From Lathyrus oleraceus (taxonomy: Eukaryota; Streptophyta; Magnoliopsida; Fabales; Fabaceae): a DNA stretch of 64,000 bases. The notes below the pieces were generated by a model. It did no database searches. It worked only from the letters and a program-made list of their open reading frames with translations, and had not been told where the DNA came from. Shown one piece after another: positions 15,585 to 28,696 of this stretch; within the stretch, counting starts at the first letter, position 1; each line of letters starts with the position of its first letter. The translations under genes were made by a program, and so were the position numbers. The DNA lies in assembly GCF_024323335.1 (NCBI RefSeq), contig NC_066583.1:268603416-268667415 (forward strand). The letters run 5' to 3'.

Positions 15585-15870
15585 CACTACTAGAAAAAGC
15601 ACATTTAACCTCAGACGCGAAATGCATTTAACCTCAGCTAAAGAGGCGAGGTAACAAAGGACGTCATGAAAAGTGAAAACTTTACCTCTCGACTTTTAAA
15701 AAAACGACAAGTATGTGAAAAGATCATGGGTTCGATATCCAGGGAGACCTTTTTGAAATTATGAAACGGAGAAAACATATGTCCCCTCGGTTTTTTAAAT
15801 TCACCAACGAATATACCACACTTTCACCTCAATTATCTCATAAAATTGAGGGGTAAAACAATATTTGAGT
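15585..15870 (+). mobile_element. CACTA (En/Spm) terminal fragment
   Basis: Sequence starting CACTACTAGAAAAAGC at 15585 matches the terminal inverted repeat of plant CACTA transposons. It is followed by repeated subterminal words such as CCTCAG, CCTCGG and CCTCAATT in both orientations. The matching right terminus and a 3-bp target duplication were not found, so this is a truncated end with no transposase. Confidence 0.65.
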
Positions 15871-16435
15871 TTATTAAATCTAATGTGGATTGCTTATTTC
15901 ACTAAACCATATACTGAACATATAACTTTTAAAAATTGGTTAGGAAAATAATTATATGAACAATTGTGTTATATTTGAAGAATAACTTACATTGATTATG
16001 ATTTTAAAGCATTCTGCAACTCATCATTCTTCTTACGCTGTTTTATGGTTAAAATATCTCCAATGTTTCAACTTATTTATTAAACACTTCATATTCTACT
16101 AATTCATTCTTGAAAGCATAAAATTTGATGCTTTGAAAAATGAAAAAATATGGAAGAAAAGTTGAACAAAAACTAGAAGTGTTGGAGAGATTCTAACAAT
16201 AAAACAACGTGAGATGAATGATGAGTTGAAGAATGCTAGAAAATCATTAATCAATGTAATATAAGTTTCAGATACAACATAATTTTGCATATGATTATTA
16301 CCAAAATCAATTTACTAGGTTATATGTTCAAAGAGGGGTTAGTGAAACAAACAATTGACATTAGATATAATAAACTCAACTAGACGGAACAAGATGAGAG
16401 TTGAATAAAGAATCACAAAAAATACAATCTCAATA
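15871..16435. other. Intergenic, no gene seen
   Basis: AT-rich sequence with no supported gene. It could be the interior of the non-autonomous CACTA element whose left end is at 15585. Confidence 0.35.
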
Positions 16436-16690
16436 TCATTATCAACAACAAAAACGACAAGAAAACAACAACAAAATCAAACACAACATCAAGAATAACA
16501 ACGTCAATAAACAACAACAATATCAATAACAACAACGTCAATAAACAACCTCTAGGGTTTAGGATCTCAATAACAAGAACAACAACATCGACAAAAATAA
16601 CATCAATAACAACAACAAAAGCACTAGGGTTTCGGATCTCAATAACAACAACAACAATAATAACATCAATAATAATAATATGACACAAAT
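16436..16690. repeat. AAC-rich low-complexity tract
   Basis: Imperfect repeats of CAATAACAACAA-type units. Two of them are followed by a shared phrase (GGATCTCAATAACAA near 16561 and 16635), so the tract contains a longer duplicated unit. The minus-strand frame here encodes a Val/Ile/Asp-rich string and is not a gene. Confidence 0.85.
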
Positions 16691-16869
16691 AATAATAGTG
16701 ATGTTTGACTTACCAGATCTCTGAAGAAGAAGTAAAAGAAAATGATTTGGATCTCTGAAGAAGAAAAAAGATCCCTAAACACATAACGTCTTGGTATTGA
16801 AGATGGTATGTGTTTATGGATTTGGTTGTTTAGTGTTCTTTGTTAGGGTTTTATTTATGTTGTTTAGAC

Positions 16870-18418
16870 AAATGAAGATCTTCTAGATATTGCAACCACA
16901 ACCTCAACTTCCTCATCTGCTAGATATTGATACATCAAGATCTTCTTCAGGAGAACTTTTTTGTACTGAAGATGCATATGATGCTCCTGAGGTTACCTTG
17001 AATTTTCCTGAAGATAAACTGGAAGTATTAGGAGAACTCTTTGTGGAGTTTAACAATATGAAGGACACTGGAATTGAACTTCTTCCTGTTGGTAAATTTC
17101 AAGGTTGGGGAAATTTATTCAATTGTCTGCAAGGTCTAGTTTTTTATCAACCTAGTGAGATAATTTTGGATTCATGTTAAGTCATCTCCTTTCCAAGTTA
17201 CCTCATTCGTATTTGGAAAGAAGATAGTGATATCTGATAAGCTTATAGCCAAACTCATTGGACATGATGGGTTCGGTATAAGGTGTGAAAAAATGGTAGA
17301 AAAGGAATCCAACTTGACTAAGATGTCTAAAGTGATTTTCTCCTATGGAAAACACTCTAGTAAAATCAAGGATCTTCATTCTCATCTGAAGGTTTGGGCT
17401 AGAATTCTTTTTGGATGCATTAATACCATACCAATAACCAACTCCTCTGACTACATCAATGGTGATCAACAATATATCCTTTACTATATTGAATCTAAAA
17501 AGAAGGTGAATCTTCTTGCACTTCTGTTTCAACATCTAAGGGATACTGTAAAAGACACCAGAGATGGTAGAAAAAGGACAAAGAGTGACATCTATTTGGG
17601 TAGGATTATTTCAAACATTCTTATGGAGAGCCAACTAATTGACTCTCTAACAGATGATCATTTTACAGAAGGTATGAAACCTACGGTTGGAAAGTTGCTT
17701 AACGCTATAGGTCTGAAGAATATGGGAATTATTAGTAAAATGGTAAGTCCTCCTTCTGAGTTGCTCAGGGATACCATTCTCAACATAAGTATTCCTTTGA
17801 AAGATTTCCCTATCTTTTCAAAGCCATATCCTCCGAAAGAGGTGGTAAAGTTTTTTGGAGAAGTGTCATGTTGATGCTCTTCTGGAGGCTTCTGAAGTTA
17901 CTTCTCAGAAGAAGAAGAGGATGACCGCTAAGAAGAATTCTGAAAGAATGACCAAGAAGTTTAAGTCTTCAAGGGAACAATGACATAATTTTGTTGAAGA
18001 ACACAGAGATTCTAGAGCTACTTCAGGTGGAACTTCTATTCCTTCTGATATTCGTCTGATAATTGTTGTTAACAGTTCATCCATCCCATCATCTACCATT
18101 AATTCATCCATTCCAACCACACTTCCATTCAGTGTTCCATATGTTCTGGAAACCATGCATATTTCTACTCCCCAATCTAAAAATCCAAATATCATTATTC
18201 CACCACCCTCACCAACTATTTTTGAAATCCTTGCCTTTACCATCACACCAATAATTAAACCATTCTTTCCATCTTTTCTCTTATCCCAACTATCCCAACC
18301 AGAAAACTTGCCTTCTCTAATTCCTTTTAAAACCCCTTAACCATCTAAACCCACTCACCCTGATGCCCCTATTGTCAAATCAGATGTTGATTCTGACACT
18401 GAGTCAGATGTTGAGCTT
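16870..18418 (+). pseudogene. SIRE/Maximus accessory ('env-like') ORF remnant
   Basis: Two consecutive frames, 16890-17180 and about 17215-17874, resemble the accessory ORF that follows pol in SIRE/Maximus copia elements and is often annotated envelope-like. Recognisable phrases are VISDKLIAK, DLHSHLKVW, SDYINGDQQ and KNMGI. A Pro/Ser-rich tail follows to about 18,415. A stop near 17,180 and a frame change near 17,200 break it, and a stop at 17,872 precedes more frame changes. Neither the rest of that element nor its LTRs are adjacent. The right edge abuts the truncated Ogre-type LTR. The function of this ORF family is not established, and I see no clear signal peptide or membrane segment. 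Confidence 0.7.
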
Positions 18419-21400
18419 ATAGGGAAAACATCGATAAAACCCGGGGGAATGAGAAACGGGTAAGGAAGTCGATTATGCAAGGGGGAGGTATTAGCATTTC
18501 TCGCATCCATGGTACTACATGGGAAAAGTTTTGAATGTTCTTTGAAAGAACGAGTGTTATTATCTAAAGATTACTCGTCAAAGGGAAATGGGGGTGAATA
18601 ATTAATGTGCTCACCAAGGATTCGGGCCATCATGCCTACATTTCCTCATTTGTGTGAGGAAATCAGAGCTCCGTAGTTCGTGGAACTAAGACGGATGTGT
18701 TAGTTGTTTTTAATGAACATTATTAACGTTCACGTTCTACTGTCAACTTGCTTGTATGCCCAAGCATGGGAATCTTAAGCATTTTTTTGTAGCGGTAGAA
18801 TGGATAAACTCATATTGCACTCTAGTAGTTAAACATTGCTTACTCACACATGGAGGTTTAAGCTTTGTTCACGGTAGAACAGAAGTAACACGTCATTTCT
18901 GAAAATGCTTTTAACAGAAAATGAAGCCCAAAGGCAAAACTGAGTTTGATGAGGTAAGTTTGCTTTTATTCTGAAAAGAGAGTCCCGATTTGAATCATAC
19001 TAAAGCCTATGAGTGGAGGTGAATATAGTGAGCAATTGGTTCATTCGTCCCATACACAAATATATTTAGAATGAGGATATGAATTCTCCACTCTCACCCC
19101 TTCTCTATTGCTTAAGGCTCGCAGCATACAATCTTAATTGTATTGTTAATTGTTTTTTGAGTTTATTCACAAAATGGTTTTAGTTTTACTGAGAGAGAAA
19201 AATGAGGAAAGAGAAGAAACCCTAGGAGGTTGAAATATGATCTTCAGTCTGCATCTCATATCTGTGTATAAAGACTTATCAATCGTTCGATTTAAATTGC
19301 ACTAAAGTCTATGAATAGAGGTGAGTACAGTGAGCAACTGGGTCATTCGTGACGTACCCAAAGATATTCAGAATGAGGATATGAATTCTACACTATCACT
19401 CATTCTCTATTACTTAAGGCTCGTGGCAAACAACTTGGCTCATGATTGACAAGTGTTGAATTCACCTTTGTTGTGCTTGAATAGTAGTCCATTATGTCTT
19501 GTACTGATTTGAATTTGCATGAAGTCTTGAATCTTGATCTTTGAATTTTGAATTCTTGCGCAGCTCTTTGAGATCCAGTATATCCAATATAGCTTGAACA
19601 CAAGGGACTTGCCCTATCAAGTGATCAAGGGTCTTTTGATAACTTGAATAGGCTTGGTGAATTGAGCACAGTCAAAGGATTTAATTGATCAAAGTGATCT
19701 TTGATCAACTGAATCAATTGGGAAAATCAGTTGGAAGTTTATGCATACAGAGATAGTGACTTGAAAAACCCTAGGGATTAATCCTATACACCCAAATCTA
19801 AGGGATCATTCCATTGGCTAAAGTGAAATTTAATCAAAGAAAAATATAAAAGTTCTAACCAAGAAAATCAACACCACAAATTCCGACAAGTAATCAATTC
19901 ATTAACAAAATTAAATCCACAAAAAAAATTCTAATCAATTAGGACTAACAATCAATCGTGGAAGAATTAAACATGAATAAACTCAAATCATATCACGCCA
20001 TTTGCAATTATCATGCATTTGATCACCTAAACAAAAACTATGTCAAACATACATCTTTCATTTTCATTTTTTAACAATTAACCCATAAAATGACATAATT
20101 AATTCTAAATCAACGCTTTAATCACATTAAAATTCTAGTCAAAACTACCAAATAATATCCTATTAACTTGCACAATTTCTAAAATAAAATCACCTAAAAA
20201 TGCATGACAAAACTTGAAGAAAAAAAAAAAAAAAAAAACAAGCATCTACAATTAGGCCCAAATAGGGGCTCAACAGGCAAAATAGAGGTGCCAAAAGCAG
20301 GTGCACCCGGGCTCAAACAGGGGCCCAAAATCCCAATGCACGCAGTTAGGGAGAGGGTGCCCAATTAGAAACCAAGCAGCATACAGCAAAATACGGCTCA
20401 ACGCCCCAAGTCCAAGGCCCACACGAGGATCAAGTGCATGGCAATATCTGGAAATGGATAAGGATAAAATCTGACTAGGATTCCAGTCAGCAGTAGGCCA
20501 CGTCAATTAATAAGTTTAACATGAAAATAACACGTGATAAACAAGTGAAACTCAAATTCAACCACATGCGTTCAAACTCGTCTCTCTCTCCTCCGTTCTA
20601 GTTTCTCCCTCCGCCGTGTCGGAGGCTGTCTCCGGCGGCAGAGGCCCCTCTAAAATCAAACCAAGAACATCATTCAACTTGTTTCAAGGCACTCTATCCA
20701 AATCCAATGTCCATTTTTCTCTAATTCCACTTCTAAAACCTAAATCGATGCAAGCCGTCGAAGAACCCTAATTATGAAAAAGGTAAATTAAATGTTCACC
20801 ACGGGGAATCGGAGCCCAAGAGGTTGGGACTTTGATTCCCCTCACCTTCGTTCACATTTCGGTAACACGGTTGACGCAAAAAGATGAAAGAGAAACTTAC
20901 GCTATCGGAGACGTCGAAGCTAACAGCGGAATTCTGGTAAGATTCTTGTTCTCTGAATCCCTCATTGCCTTCGAAATTCTACTCTTCTTCTTCTCCTTCT
21001 TTATGTTTATTGCTGATTTTGTGTGAGTGAATGATGTGAGGATTGAGTCAGATGGAGATTATGAATGCTCTGAGTTGAGAGGTTGAGCTTCTGAATCTGA
21101 TTTCGAGAGAGGGTGAAGAGTGAATGTGTTGAATGATTGGGTTCAGTTATAGTGAATGATGGAGATCGTGATGAAATGATGGATCTGTGAAAATTTTGAG
21201 TGGCTTGATGAATTTATAGGGATTGTGAGGTTAACAGAGCTAAACTCTGTTAATTGGCCCAGGTTGAAATTCAAATGCAGGTTAAGACTCTGTTAGATTA
21301 GTTAGTTAGATGATTCAGTTGGAAGTTAGAGTTAACAAAATTTCTGTTAGGATTGTTAGTTTGGTTAGCTGAATTTTTTGTTAAAAGTTGAATCAGTTAG

Positions 21401-23707
21401 TTGTTAGAGTTATTAGAACAATTGTAGTTAGATTTAATTGTCAGTTTTGTGATGTGAAGTTAGTTATTATGCAGTTAGGGAATTGAATGAAACACTTAGA
21501 GATAGCAACTGTTAGTTGTTAATTTGGATTTAGTTAAAGTTTGAATGATGGAGTTAGTTAATGAGATGAGGTCAGTTGAAAAACAAATTTCGGCTAACTG
21601 AACTATGAATCCCTGTTAGTGAATGCGTTGGGTTAGCTATTGTGAGATTCATTCATTTACTGTTAACTGAAATATACAGGGCCCTGCTTGGTATATTGTT
21701 ATGAAAAATTACACAAGAGTGAATGTTGGTTGTTGCAATGAGTGATTTTGGTGTTAATGTTTTGATCCTTATTTTCATCTGCTACAGGATTTTGGTATTG
21801 TTGCTGGACTTTGGGGTTATACAGGATTGCATATGGTTGTATATGCATAGGCTGCTGCATAATGATGGTTGTTGCAGGTTGGTTGTAAGGTCAGGTTAGT
21901 CGAATGTTGTGTTCTTAATGTGAACTGGTTGCCTTGTTCATTCATGGTGCAGGCTACTAAACTACATATGCTGATGTTGAATTGTTGGCTCAATTTGTGG
22001 ATGATTGTGTACACATGCTTGCTACAGAATTTTGGATCATACTGCATGATTATGATTGATTTGGTGGAGGTTTTTGCTACTGCAGGGCTATGGTTTGGTT
22101 GATATTGCTTGGTTGATCAATGTTGGACTGTTTTAGGCTTTGATTATGGTTAGGTTAGGTTTAGGTCTTGTTTGTATTGGTGACCTATTTGGAATTGTTT
22201 TAGTGATGTGCTAGGCTAAGTCTTTTGGTCATGGTTGTATGGAAAATATTGTGTATGGTATAGGCTATTTGGATTTGTAATGTGGTTTCTATGTCCATGC
22301 CTTAGATGATTGGAAAATTAACATGTAATTAGATTTTGGTTATGTATTGCATTTGACATGGCTTGTTTATGTATGATACATGTGCTATGCTATTTTTTCC
22401 ATGAGTTGGTGTATGATGGCAATGCTAGTATGCTTGAAATGTTATGCTTGGATGTTTAAAAATATGGATGGAAATTGGTTTATGTAATGTAGGTTTTGGT
22501 TCATATTTGGAAATTGAATTGTTGTAATGGTTGAATAGAAATTGTATTAATTTGAACATGGTTTAAGAATCGTTTGAAATGGATCATGGTGAATCAAAGA
22601 TGGGTTATGGAAAATATGGAAATAGTGGTTTAAGGTTTTGAAATGATGAGTTGACTTTGGTCAATTGGTTGACCAAAAAGTCAATAGTTGACTAAAAGTC
22701 ATTGTCTTTGTAATTTTCCAATACCCTGGGCTATGTAATGGAATGTACTTTTAGCCAATTTTTCTTGATGAAACAAACTTGAATTCAAATAAAACCAACT
22801 TTGAAACATGTGCTTTTGAATGAATGAATGAAAATTGAAATCTCCTAAGCACATAATGGAACAACAAATGAGAATGAGATGAAACTTGGACCAAATGATA
22901 AACAATGGATTGAAGTGAATGTAAGCAAATTGGACCAATGACCATATGCAATGAAACATGAATGTAAGCAAGCCTCTAGGCCAATCACAAGGCACCAAGG
23001 ATTAGGGTTTAGCCAGGTCAAAGATCAAAGTGCCAAGTGCCAAGCAATAACTAAGAGCCTCAAACCAAGTGAATAATCAATACAAGCAACCCACCAATGT
23101 CAAGAACCAAACTAGGGTTTCTACCCCCTCAAATCAAGCCATAAGGTTCACAAACCTCAAAAATCAAGAACCATGGTTTACCATGGAGATAACCCGAAGA
23201 CCCAAGCTCTAAGGCCTCAAGCATCTATCAACCAGGGTTTTGATAAATTAAAAAGTCAACCAATCAAGGAACCTGAACCAACTATCCTTGATTAGGGTTT
23301 CAAACAAAGCATAAAGCTCCACAAGAAACATCCTAAACCATAGGGTCACAATAAGGAATTAGAAGTCCACTCAATGCACAAAAGGCCAAACATAAGATCC
23401 CATAAGATCAAAATCAAGAATTAGGGTTTGAATGCCCAAATGAATATCATGGTGTGGGCTTCATGAATCAAGGTCCCAAAGACCCAGGAAATTAGAGTTT
23501 CATCCCACATGCTAAGCAATACCACAATCTTCAAGCAAAAAAAATCATGATTTTCATTAACCATAAACATTGAATTTATGATGCTTTTTAGCAGGTGTTA
23601 ATCATGAACGAATGATGCACATGAATGAAGCATGAGAGTATGGATGAACCTCAAGTCATGGGTTAGATGAAATGAAAAAAAAGGAGGGAAATTTTTGGGG
23701 TATGACA
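18419..23707 (-). mobile_element. Ogre/Tat 3' LTR, minus strand, 3'-truncated
   Basis: On the minus strand an LTR starts at 23707 with TGTCATACCCCAAAA, the typical Ogre/Tat opening, directly after a polypurine tract. It runs about 5.3 kb. A candidate TATA box (CTATAAAT) lies at 21218-21213. Near its far end the phrase GCTAATACCTCCCCCTTGC resembles the end of the Ogre-type LTR at 32304-37228. The last roughly 90 bp expected from that comparison are missing, so the LTR is truncated at about 18,419. It contains no supported gene; several short frames and a GC-rich block near 20,580-20,660 have no recognised homology. Confidence 0.7.
18990..19434 (-). repeat. Diverged direct repeat of about 140 bp
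   Basis: Segments at about 18990-19131 and 19290-19434 share long stretches, including AATGAGGATATGAATTC and CTTAAGGCTCG, at a spacing of 300 bp. This is an internal duplication within the downstream part of the Ogre-type LTR. Confidence 0.75.
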
Positions 23708-23722
23708 ATTGCCCCTATTTAA
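23708..23722 (-). other. Polypurine tract of the minus-strand Ogre/Tat element
   Basis: Read on the minus strand, TAGGGGCAAT immediately precedes the LTR start TGTCATACCCC. This is the expected position of the plus-strand primer site, and it establishes that the LTR at 18419-23707 is the 3' LTR. Confidence 0.6.
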
Positions 23723-24880
23723 TCTTCTTGGACCTGAAAGTATGAATAGCAACGACTTTCAGACATTCGTGATAAGAGAGGATTAAATACCAAAATAACC
23801 AAGAAATTTTCCCGCAGGGAATGAATGAAATGAGTGAGGTGTAGGGTATTAATGGGAAATTGTTCAATGGACGACATATAGGATTTTGTATATGGTTATC
23901 TGTTGGAGATCAGCTGAAATATTTGTGGGGGAAAATGGGCCAGTTGTACAAAGGGATGTTTTGTGAAGACATGTATGAAGTATGCACTATGCTATGTATG
24001 TAGTGCGGGATGGATCTTTTTCATTCTTTCCTTTTTTTTCTTTCTCTTTTTCCCATTATTGCCTCCACTAACAAGTTTTGGCATGTAACCGGTGATCAAG
24101 GTATTCCCGCAGGATTTTGCTAAGGTAAAAGAATCATGTGTTTGCAAAAAGTAAGTACCAGAGGATATAAAACATAAATGAGATCTCCTGAAAAAGGCAG
24201 AGAGACGTCTTGCAAAAGGTAAGTAGCTCAACTTAGAAGCGACGTTCTCACACAACAGGTAGCAATGGCTCCTTAGCAAGAGAAATGGAAGTTTTCAAAT
24301 ACAGTTAAGAAAAGAGATATACCGACTTCTCACATAAAAGGTGATGAGAACTCCTTAACAAAATGTTAAGAAGAAAATGGGAATGAGGGACGACTTCACT
24401 AGGGAATATGATCTTCTCGAACACTAGGTAGCAATGGCTCCTTAGGAAGAGACCGGGGATCTTTTAAACAAAAGGTTAAGAAGAAAGATAACCAAAGTTC
24501 TCACACAAAAGGTGACGAGAACTCCTTAACAAAAGGTTAAGAAGAAAGACGGGAATCAGATTCTCGTATAAAAGGTAACGAGCGCTCTTAGACACAATAT
24601 CTGTTGGGGATTTTCACACAAAAGGTAGTGAGAACTTCTTAACGACAGGTCAAGAAGAAAGATGGAAGGGATTTCTCATACAAAATATAATGAGAAACTT
24701 CTCAACGAAAGGTTAAGAAGAAAGATGGATGGGATTTCTCATACGAAAGGTAATGAGAAACTTCTCAACGAAAGGTTAAGAAGAAAGCTGTAAAGGATGA
24801 TCATTTCATATAAAAGGTAGCAATGGATCCTTAGAAAGAAAAGATTTCTAATGCAAAAGGAAAAGGACACTTACAAAAGG
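23723..24880 (-). repeat. Ogre/Tat 3' UTR with about 62-bp tandem repeats
   Basis: Adjacent to the polypurine tract, about 24,070-24,870 consists of imperfect tandem units built around AAAGGTTAAGAAGAAAG and CTCATACRAAAGGTAATGAGAA. Successive GGTTAAG words near 24474, 24534, 24647, 24711 and 24774 give spacings of 60-64 bp, plus one longer step. Ogre 3' UTRs are known to be hypervariable and repeat-bearing in legumes. There is no coding content; the rest of this element is missing to the right. Confidence 0.7.
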
Positions 24881-25420
24881 TTTTGTTTAACGTTGTATTG
24901 TGCATATTTGTTGCATTTGTCATGTCTTTCTTCGTATATTTGAAATATATCCCTATTTAATGTATATGCTTCTTAGATATGTTTAGCTCAATTTTTGTTT
25001 CTATGGATTTTCTTGTGTTGATGGTTATTTTGCGATAAGCCTCATTAACACATATCTCTTTTTGATCATGTCAAATGGGGAATAAGTTGTAATGTGAGTC
25101 TAGATTTGATTTATGCATTTTATATTGTCCATTATTTTATGCAATGTTTCAGGGGAGCCCAAGAAAATGGTGGAAAGCATTGATCTTACTTTGGTTCTGC
25201 TAAAAATCGACTTAATTCCAATTGCAAAAGTTACAACCATGCCAAGCATAAAAAAATGGAGACTTAAGTTGCATATGTCTCCTAAGGGTTTATGTTTTGT
25301 TTCTTATCTTTTAGATTTTGGTTTTATTTCCATTGTTATTGAGTCTCCTCATATAATTGTGCATCTTAAGTATGAGTTCTTAATCTGTTTTTACGTATGC
25401 ATAAATCAAACTATTTTATC
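24881..25420. other. No gene recognised
   Basis: AT-rich sequence. A frame at about 25,113-25,424 has no recognisable domain. It probably marks a junction between the truncated Ogre/Tat element and the next LTR. Confidence 0.4.
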
Positions 25421-25559
25421 ATAGTCCGAACAATATGCATCTAGTCAAGTTTTCAAACTTTTGAATCAAGAACTACATGCGATAATGGTTCTAGTCATGA
25501 CAAGTTTGGATTTTGAAAAACACTTCATGTTTTGCAAAAAATAAACTAAGGTTCTGGAA

Positions 25560-26027
25560 GTGTGATTCGAATCATAAGCTTACATGATTCGAATCAGAGT
25601 TACATGATGGCCTATAATTGCTTCTATGTTGTCATGATTCAAATTATAGACATCTTGACTCAAATCAATCACATTTCTGAAATGAGGGATTTACTTCTGT
25701 TAGTGTGATGTGAATCACATCAATCCGTAACTCGAATCAGAGAGGTTTGATTTGAATCATAAAGTGCTTGATTCGAATCACTCACATTTAATAATTTTTG
25801 GTTTTTTGCTTTATCAATGTGATGTGAATCAAAGACTTTTATTACTCGAATCATATGACTTGAATCTCATAAATCATGACTTGAATCATAGAGTTAATCT
25901 TTCTTGGTTCTTGGATCTTGATTCAAATCACTTGATCTCTTGACTCGTCTCATACTCTTTGCTTATGACTCAAATCAAATAGCATTTTTCTCTCATTTTC
26001 GTGCTAGATATTCATCACATATATAAA
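25560..26027 (+). promoter_or_regulatory. LTR promoter: GATTCGAATC cluster plus TATA
   Basis: About fifteen near-palindromic words of the form GATTCGAATC/GATTTGAATC/GACTCAAATC lie between 25,562 and 25,975, followed by TATATAAA at 26020-26027. The region is the U3 part of an LTR whose U5 end seems to lie near 28,680. The left LTR boundary is not clear but is probably near 25,430-25,500. Confidence 0.5.
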
Positions 26028-28680
26028 CCATTTTCTCAAAACCTATTTACCATGTTGAAAAACATAGACACCCATTTTTGATTTAGAATTAACAACATAC
26101 TTGGGGCTTGATTGATTTGGTTTTGTTTTTTAGTTTTTAAATACTATTTTGTTAATAACTTTTAATAATTGTATTTCAGAACAAATTTTTAAAAAAACTG
26201 TTTGGTTATCTTGATTTTGAAAATAGTTTTAGACATGGAAAAATAAAAAACTTGTTTGATAAAATTGTTTTTAATTTTTTTTGAAACCTATGAAACAGAT
26301 GATTTATATTACATTTTTCTCATTACTTTTAACTTTTGATTTTTATAATATTTATTATATGATGAATAATGTTTGAGAGATAAAAAATATATGATATATC
26401 TAGGTTGTTAATTTTAGATATATGCACATACTTTTGGAGATCATACTTTATATATAAGAGGAGGGGTGAATTGTGGATGTTTAAAAATATTGATTGGAAA
26501 CAAAATCTTTAGTAAAATTAGAGTTTAAAAAACTTTTGGATGGGGATGGTTCCTAGTGGCATCGAGAAAGCACAATAACTCTTCTCAATCGAAATTAGTA
26601 ACGACGAAACTCCGATTAGAACCCGACTTTACTATGACGCTTTTAGGCTAGTAATCGATATCATCAATAACTGAAGTAATGGTTGTTATGGAACCAAAAG
26701 TGGGGTAAGGATTAATAATTATGGAGTGTCATGACAGATATAAGCTTCTAGTGCAGTATAGAGGGGGCTGACCTATAAGATTATTATTCCAACACTCAAG
26801 TCAGTATGTGAGGAAGAAGAGTGAATGAAAATTGAGTTTGAAATTAAATATCTAAAATTGACGCACTTTCAATATATATAGCAGAAAGATTGTCTCAGTC
26901 AACTATTTGTTAAGCGTGAGTCGTGGGGAGTCGTTAGATGTATTTGGGACTTGGATCGACCGAGAGTGTCGACCAAGGATAATTATGATCGGCCCGGAAT
27001 ATATATGTATGTGTGTGAATAAAAGTTCAAAGAAATGTTAAAAAAGAATTTTATGCAAATTTTAATTAAAATAATATTTAAATAATTTATATTAGTCATT
27101 CTTTTATAAAATTACTTCAACTTTAAATACATTGTCATCAAAACTTGATCAACCAATTTAGTTTTTTAAACTAGCACTTTTATAACTTAAATTTATAACA
27201 ATCACACATTACTGTGTTTATTTTTTTTAAAAAATATTAATTGATATAGCTTTTTATTAATTTTTTATAAAACAACAAGTTATATTCTCTTATAATATAC
27301 TTTCATTTATTTACTATAGTATATTAATGGAAACAACTCTGTTTATTTTGTTTGGATTTGAGGTTAAATATTGAAAATGAAAACAAAAAACAAATTTTAG
27401 CTACTTCTTGTTTTTAATTTTAAAAATAGAAAATCAAAAACAGTTTTGAAAAATAAATTTTAAAAATAAGTTGAACAAACAAGTTTTAAATTTTTTAACT
27501 TTTAAATAGAGAAAAATTGTTTTTGAAAAGCCTTTCAAACACGCCAATATTCTCTCAATTTGCAAAAGATTTGAATCTTGTTTTGAGTTTTGCAAACAAA
27601 ATCTTTTCATCTTCAACCTCTTTTATCATCAATTTTTTGTTTGGATCTAGCTCTCATCTTAGGGTGTGGGATTTATGAGGAGGATTGTTATTGTGATTAA
27701 CATTTTTTTTGAAGATTTCTTGAGGATTTAAGGGATTTGCAATTGTGTGTGTGGTTGTAGTTGGGGTTGACAATCTAGCAAAAAAGAAGGAGGTTTTTCT
27801 CTCCATAATTATTTTGGTAGAGCTGTGGGGAAGCCTACATACAAAGTTGAAATTTTTCTAATCTTTTCACAAGTCAAGGCTCAAGAGACTGGTAAGATCG
27901 ATTAAAATTTGTTGCATAACGAACACTTAGAGCAACATTCTTGGAGCTATAAGATTTACGTCTTTTTCGAGTAAAGATTTTGCAATAGCTCAGTGTCAAA
28001 TACTATGTACAAGTCAATGAGAATTAAGGTCAAAGAATTTATATTTTCAATATTATTCAGATTGAGATTTTACTAATCAACTCTATAATATTTTTCAAAA
28101 TCATAGTGGAAGAAGAACAAAATTTCAACGGGCAACCATTAGAGGGTGGAGTAGGCATAACGAGGATGAATTATCGAACCCCTATACATCCGGCGTACTA
28201 TCTTTTTCTATCTCTATTATAATTTTGATTAGAATTGCATGATTAGGTTTATTGCTTTCTTAGAATCACATGTGGTTAGGTTTATTCCATTGATAGTGAT
28301 TTCGTTATAAGTGTAGGTTTTGTTAGAGTTTAACTTGGAATCATTCTTGTTGTTGATTAAATCTTGAAACTATAACTCTAGAATTATCATTGTATTTATA
28401 TTCTTCGTTTACACAGTGTAAAACATATGTAATTCAATATACTATACTGTATTGATTGCTTTGGTTATCTATTTTATCTACTTAAATTTCGTTTACCGAT
28501 TGAGTACACTGTGTATTTCGCCCCACAAAAGCATATATTTCGTACACACCTTTTTCCGTCACACAAATATTTTTTAAACTCCGATCTTTTTGAAATAAAC
28601 AAATTTTAATCGTTCAAATTTTTTAAAGAGGTATATTCAACCCCTTCTAGACCGTTGTATTCTAATATTCTTTCCTAACA
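26028..28680 (+). mobile_element. Broken LTR, interrupted by a MITE-like insertion
   Basis: Downstream of the TATA at 26020, sequence continues to about 26,095, is interrupted by an AT-rich insert (about 26,097-27,546), and resumes. The right end, with the phrase TTCAACCCCTTCTAGACCG and a TTCCTAACA terminus at about 28,679, is typical of copia LTR U5 ends in legumes. No primer-binding site follows, suggesting a solo or truncated LTR. The family is not identified and the boundaries are approximate. Confidence 0.4.
26097..27546. mobile_element. Possible terminal-inverted-repeat element inside the LTR
   Basis: The left end (GGGCTTGATTGATTTGG) and the reverse complement of the right end (GGCGTGTTTGAAAGGC) are loosely similar. 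Both are followed by T/A-rich text of the kind seen near 43,810. The inside (about 26,430-27,030) contains an unrelated segment of mixed composition. No clean target duplication is visible. No coding capacity. Confidence 0.3.
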
Positions 28681-28696
28681 ATATATACTTGCATTG

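Noticed and set aside
16413..16688. Minus-strand Val/Ile-rich protein
   Set aside because: It is a translation of the AAC-rich low-complexity tract.
22699..22998. Minus-strand frame with hydrophobic residues
   Set aside because: It lies within the Ogre/Tat LTR, is Phe/Ile/His-rich from base composition alone, and has no domain.
24070..24870. CRISPR array
   Set aside because: The repeats are imperfect, without regular unique spacers, in plant DNA and adjacent to a polypurine tract. They are UTR tandem repeats.
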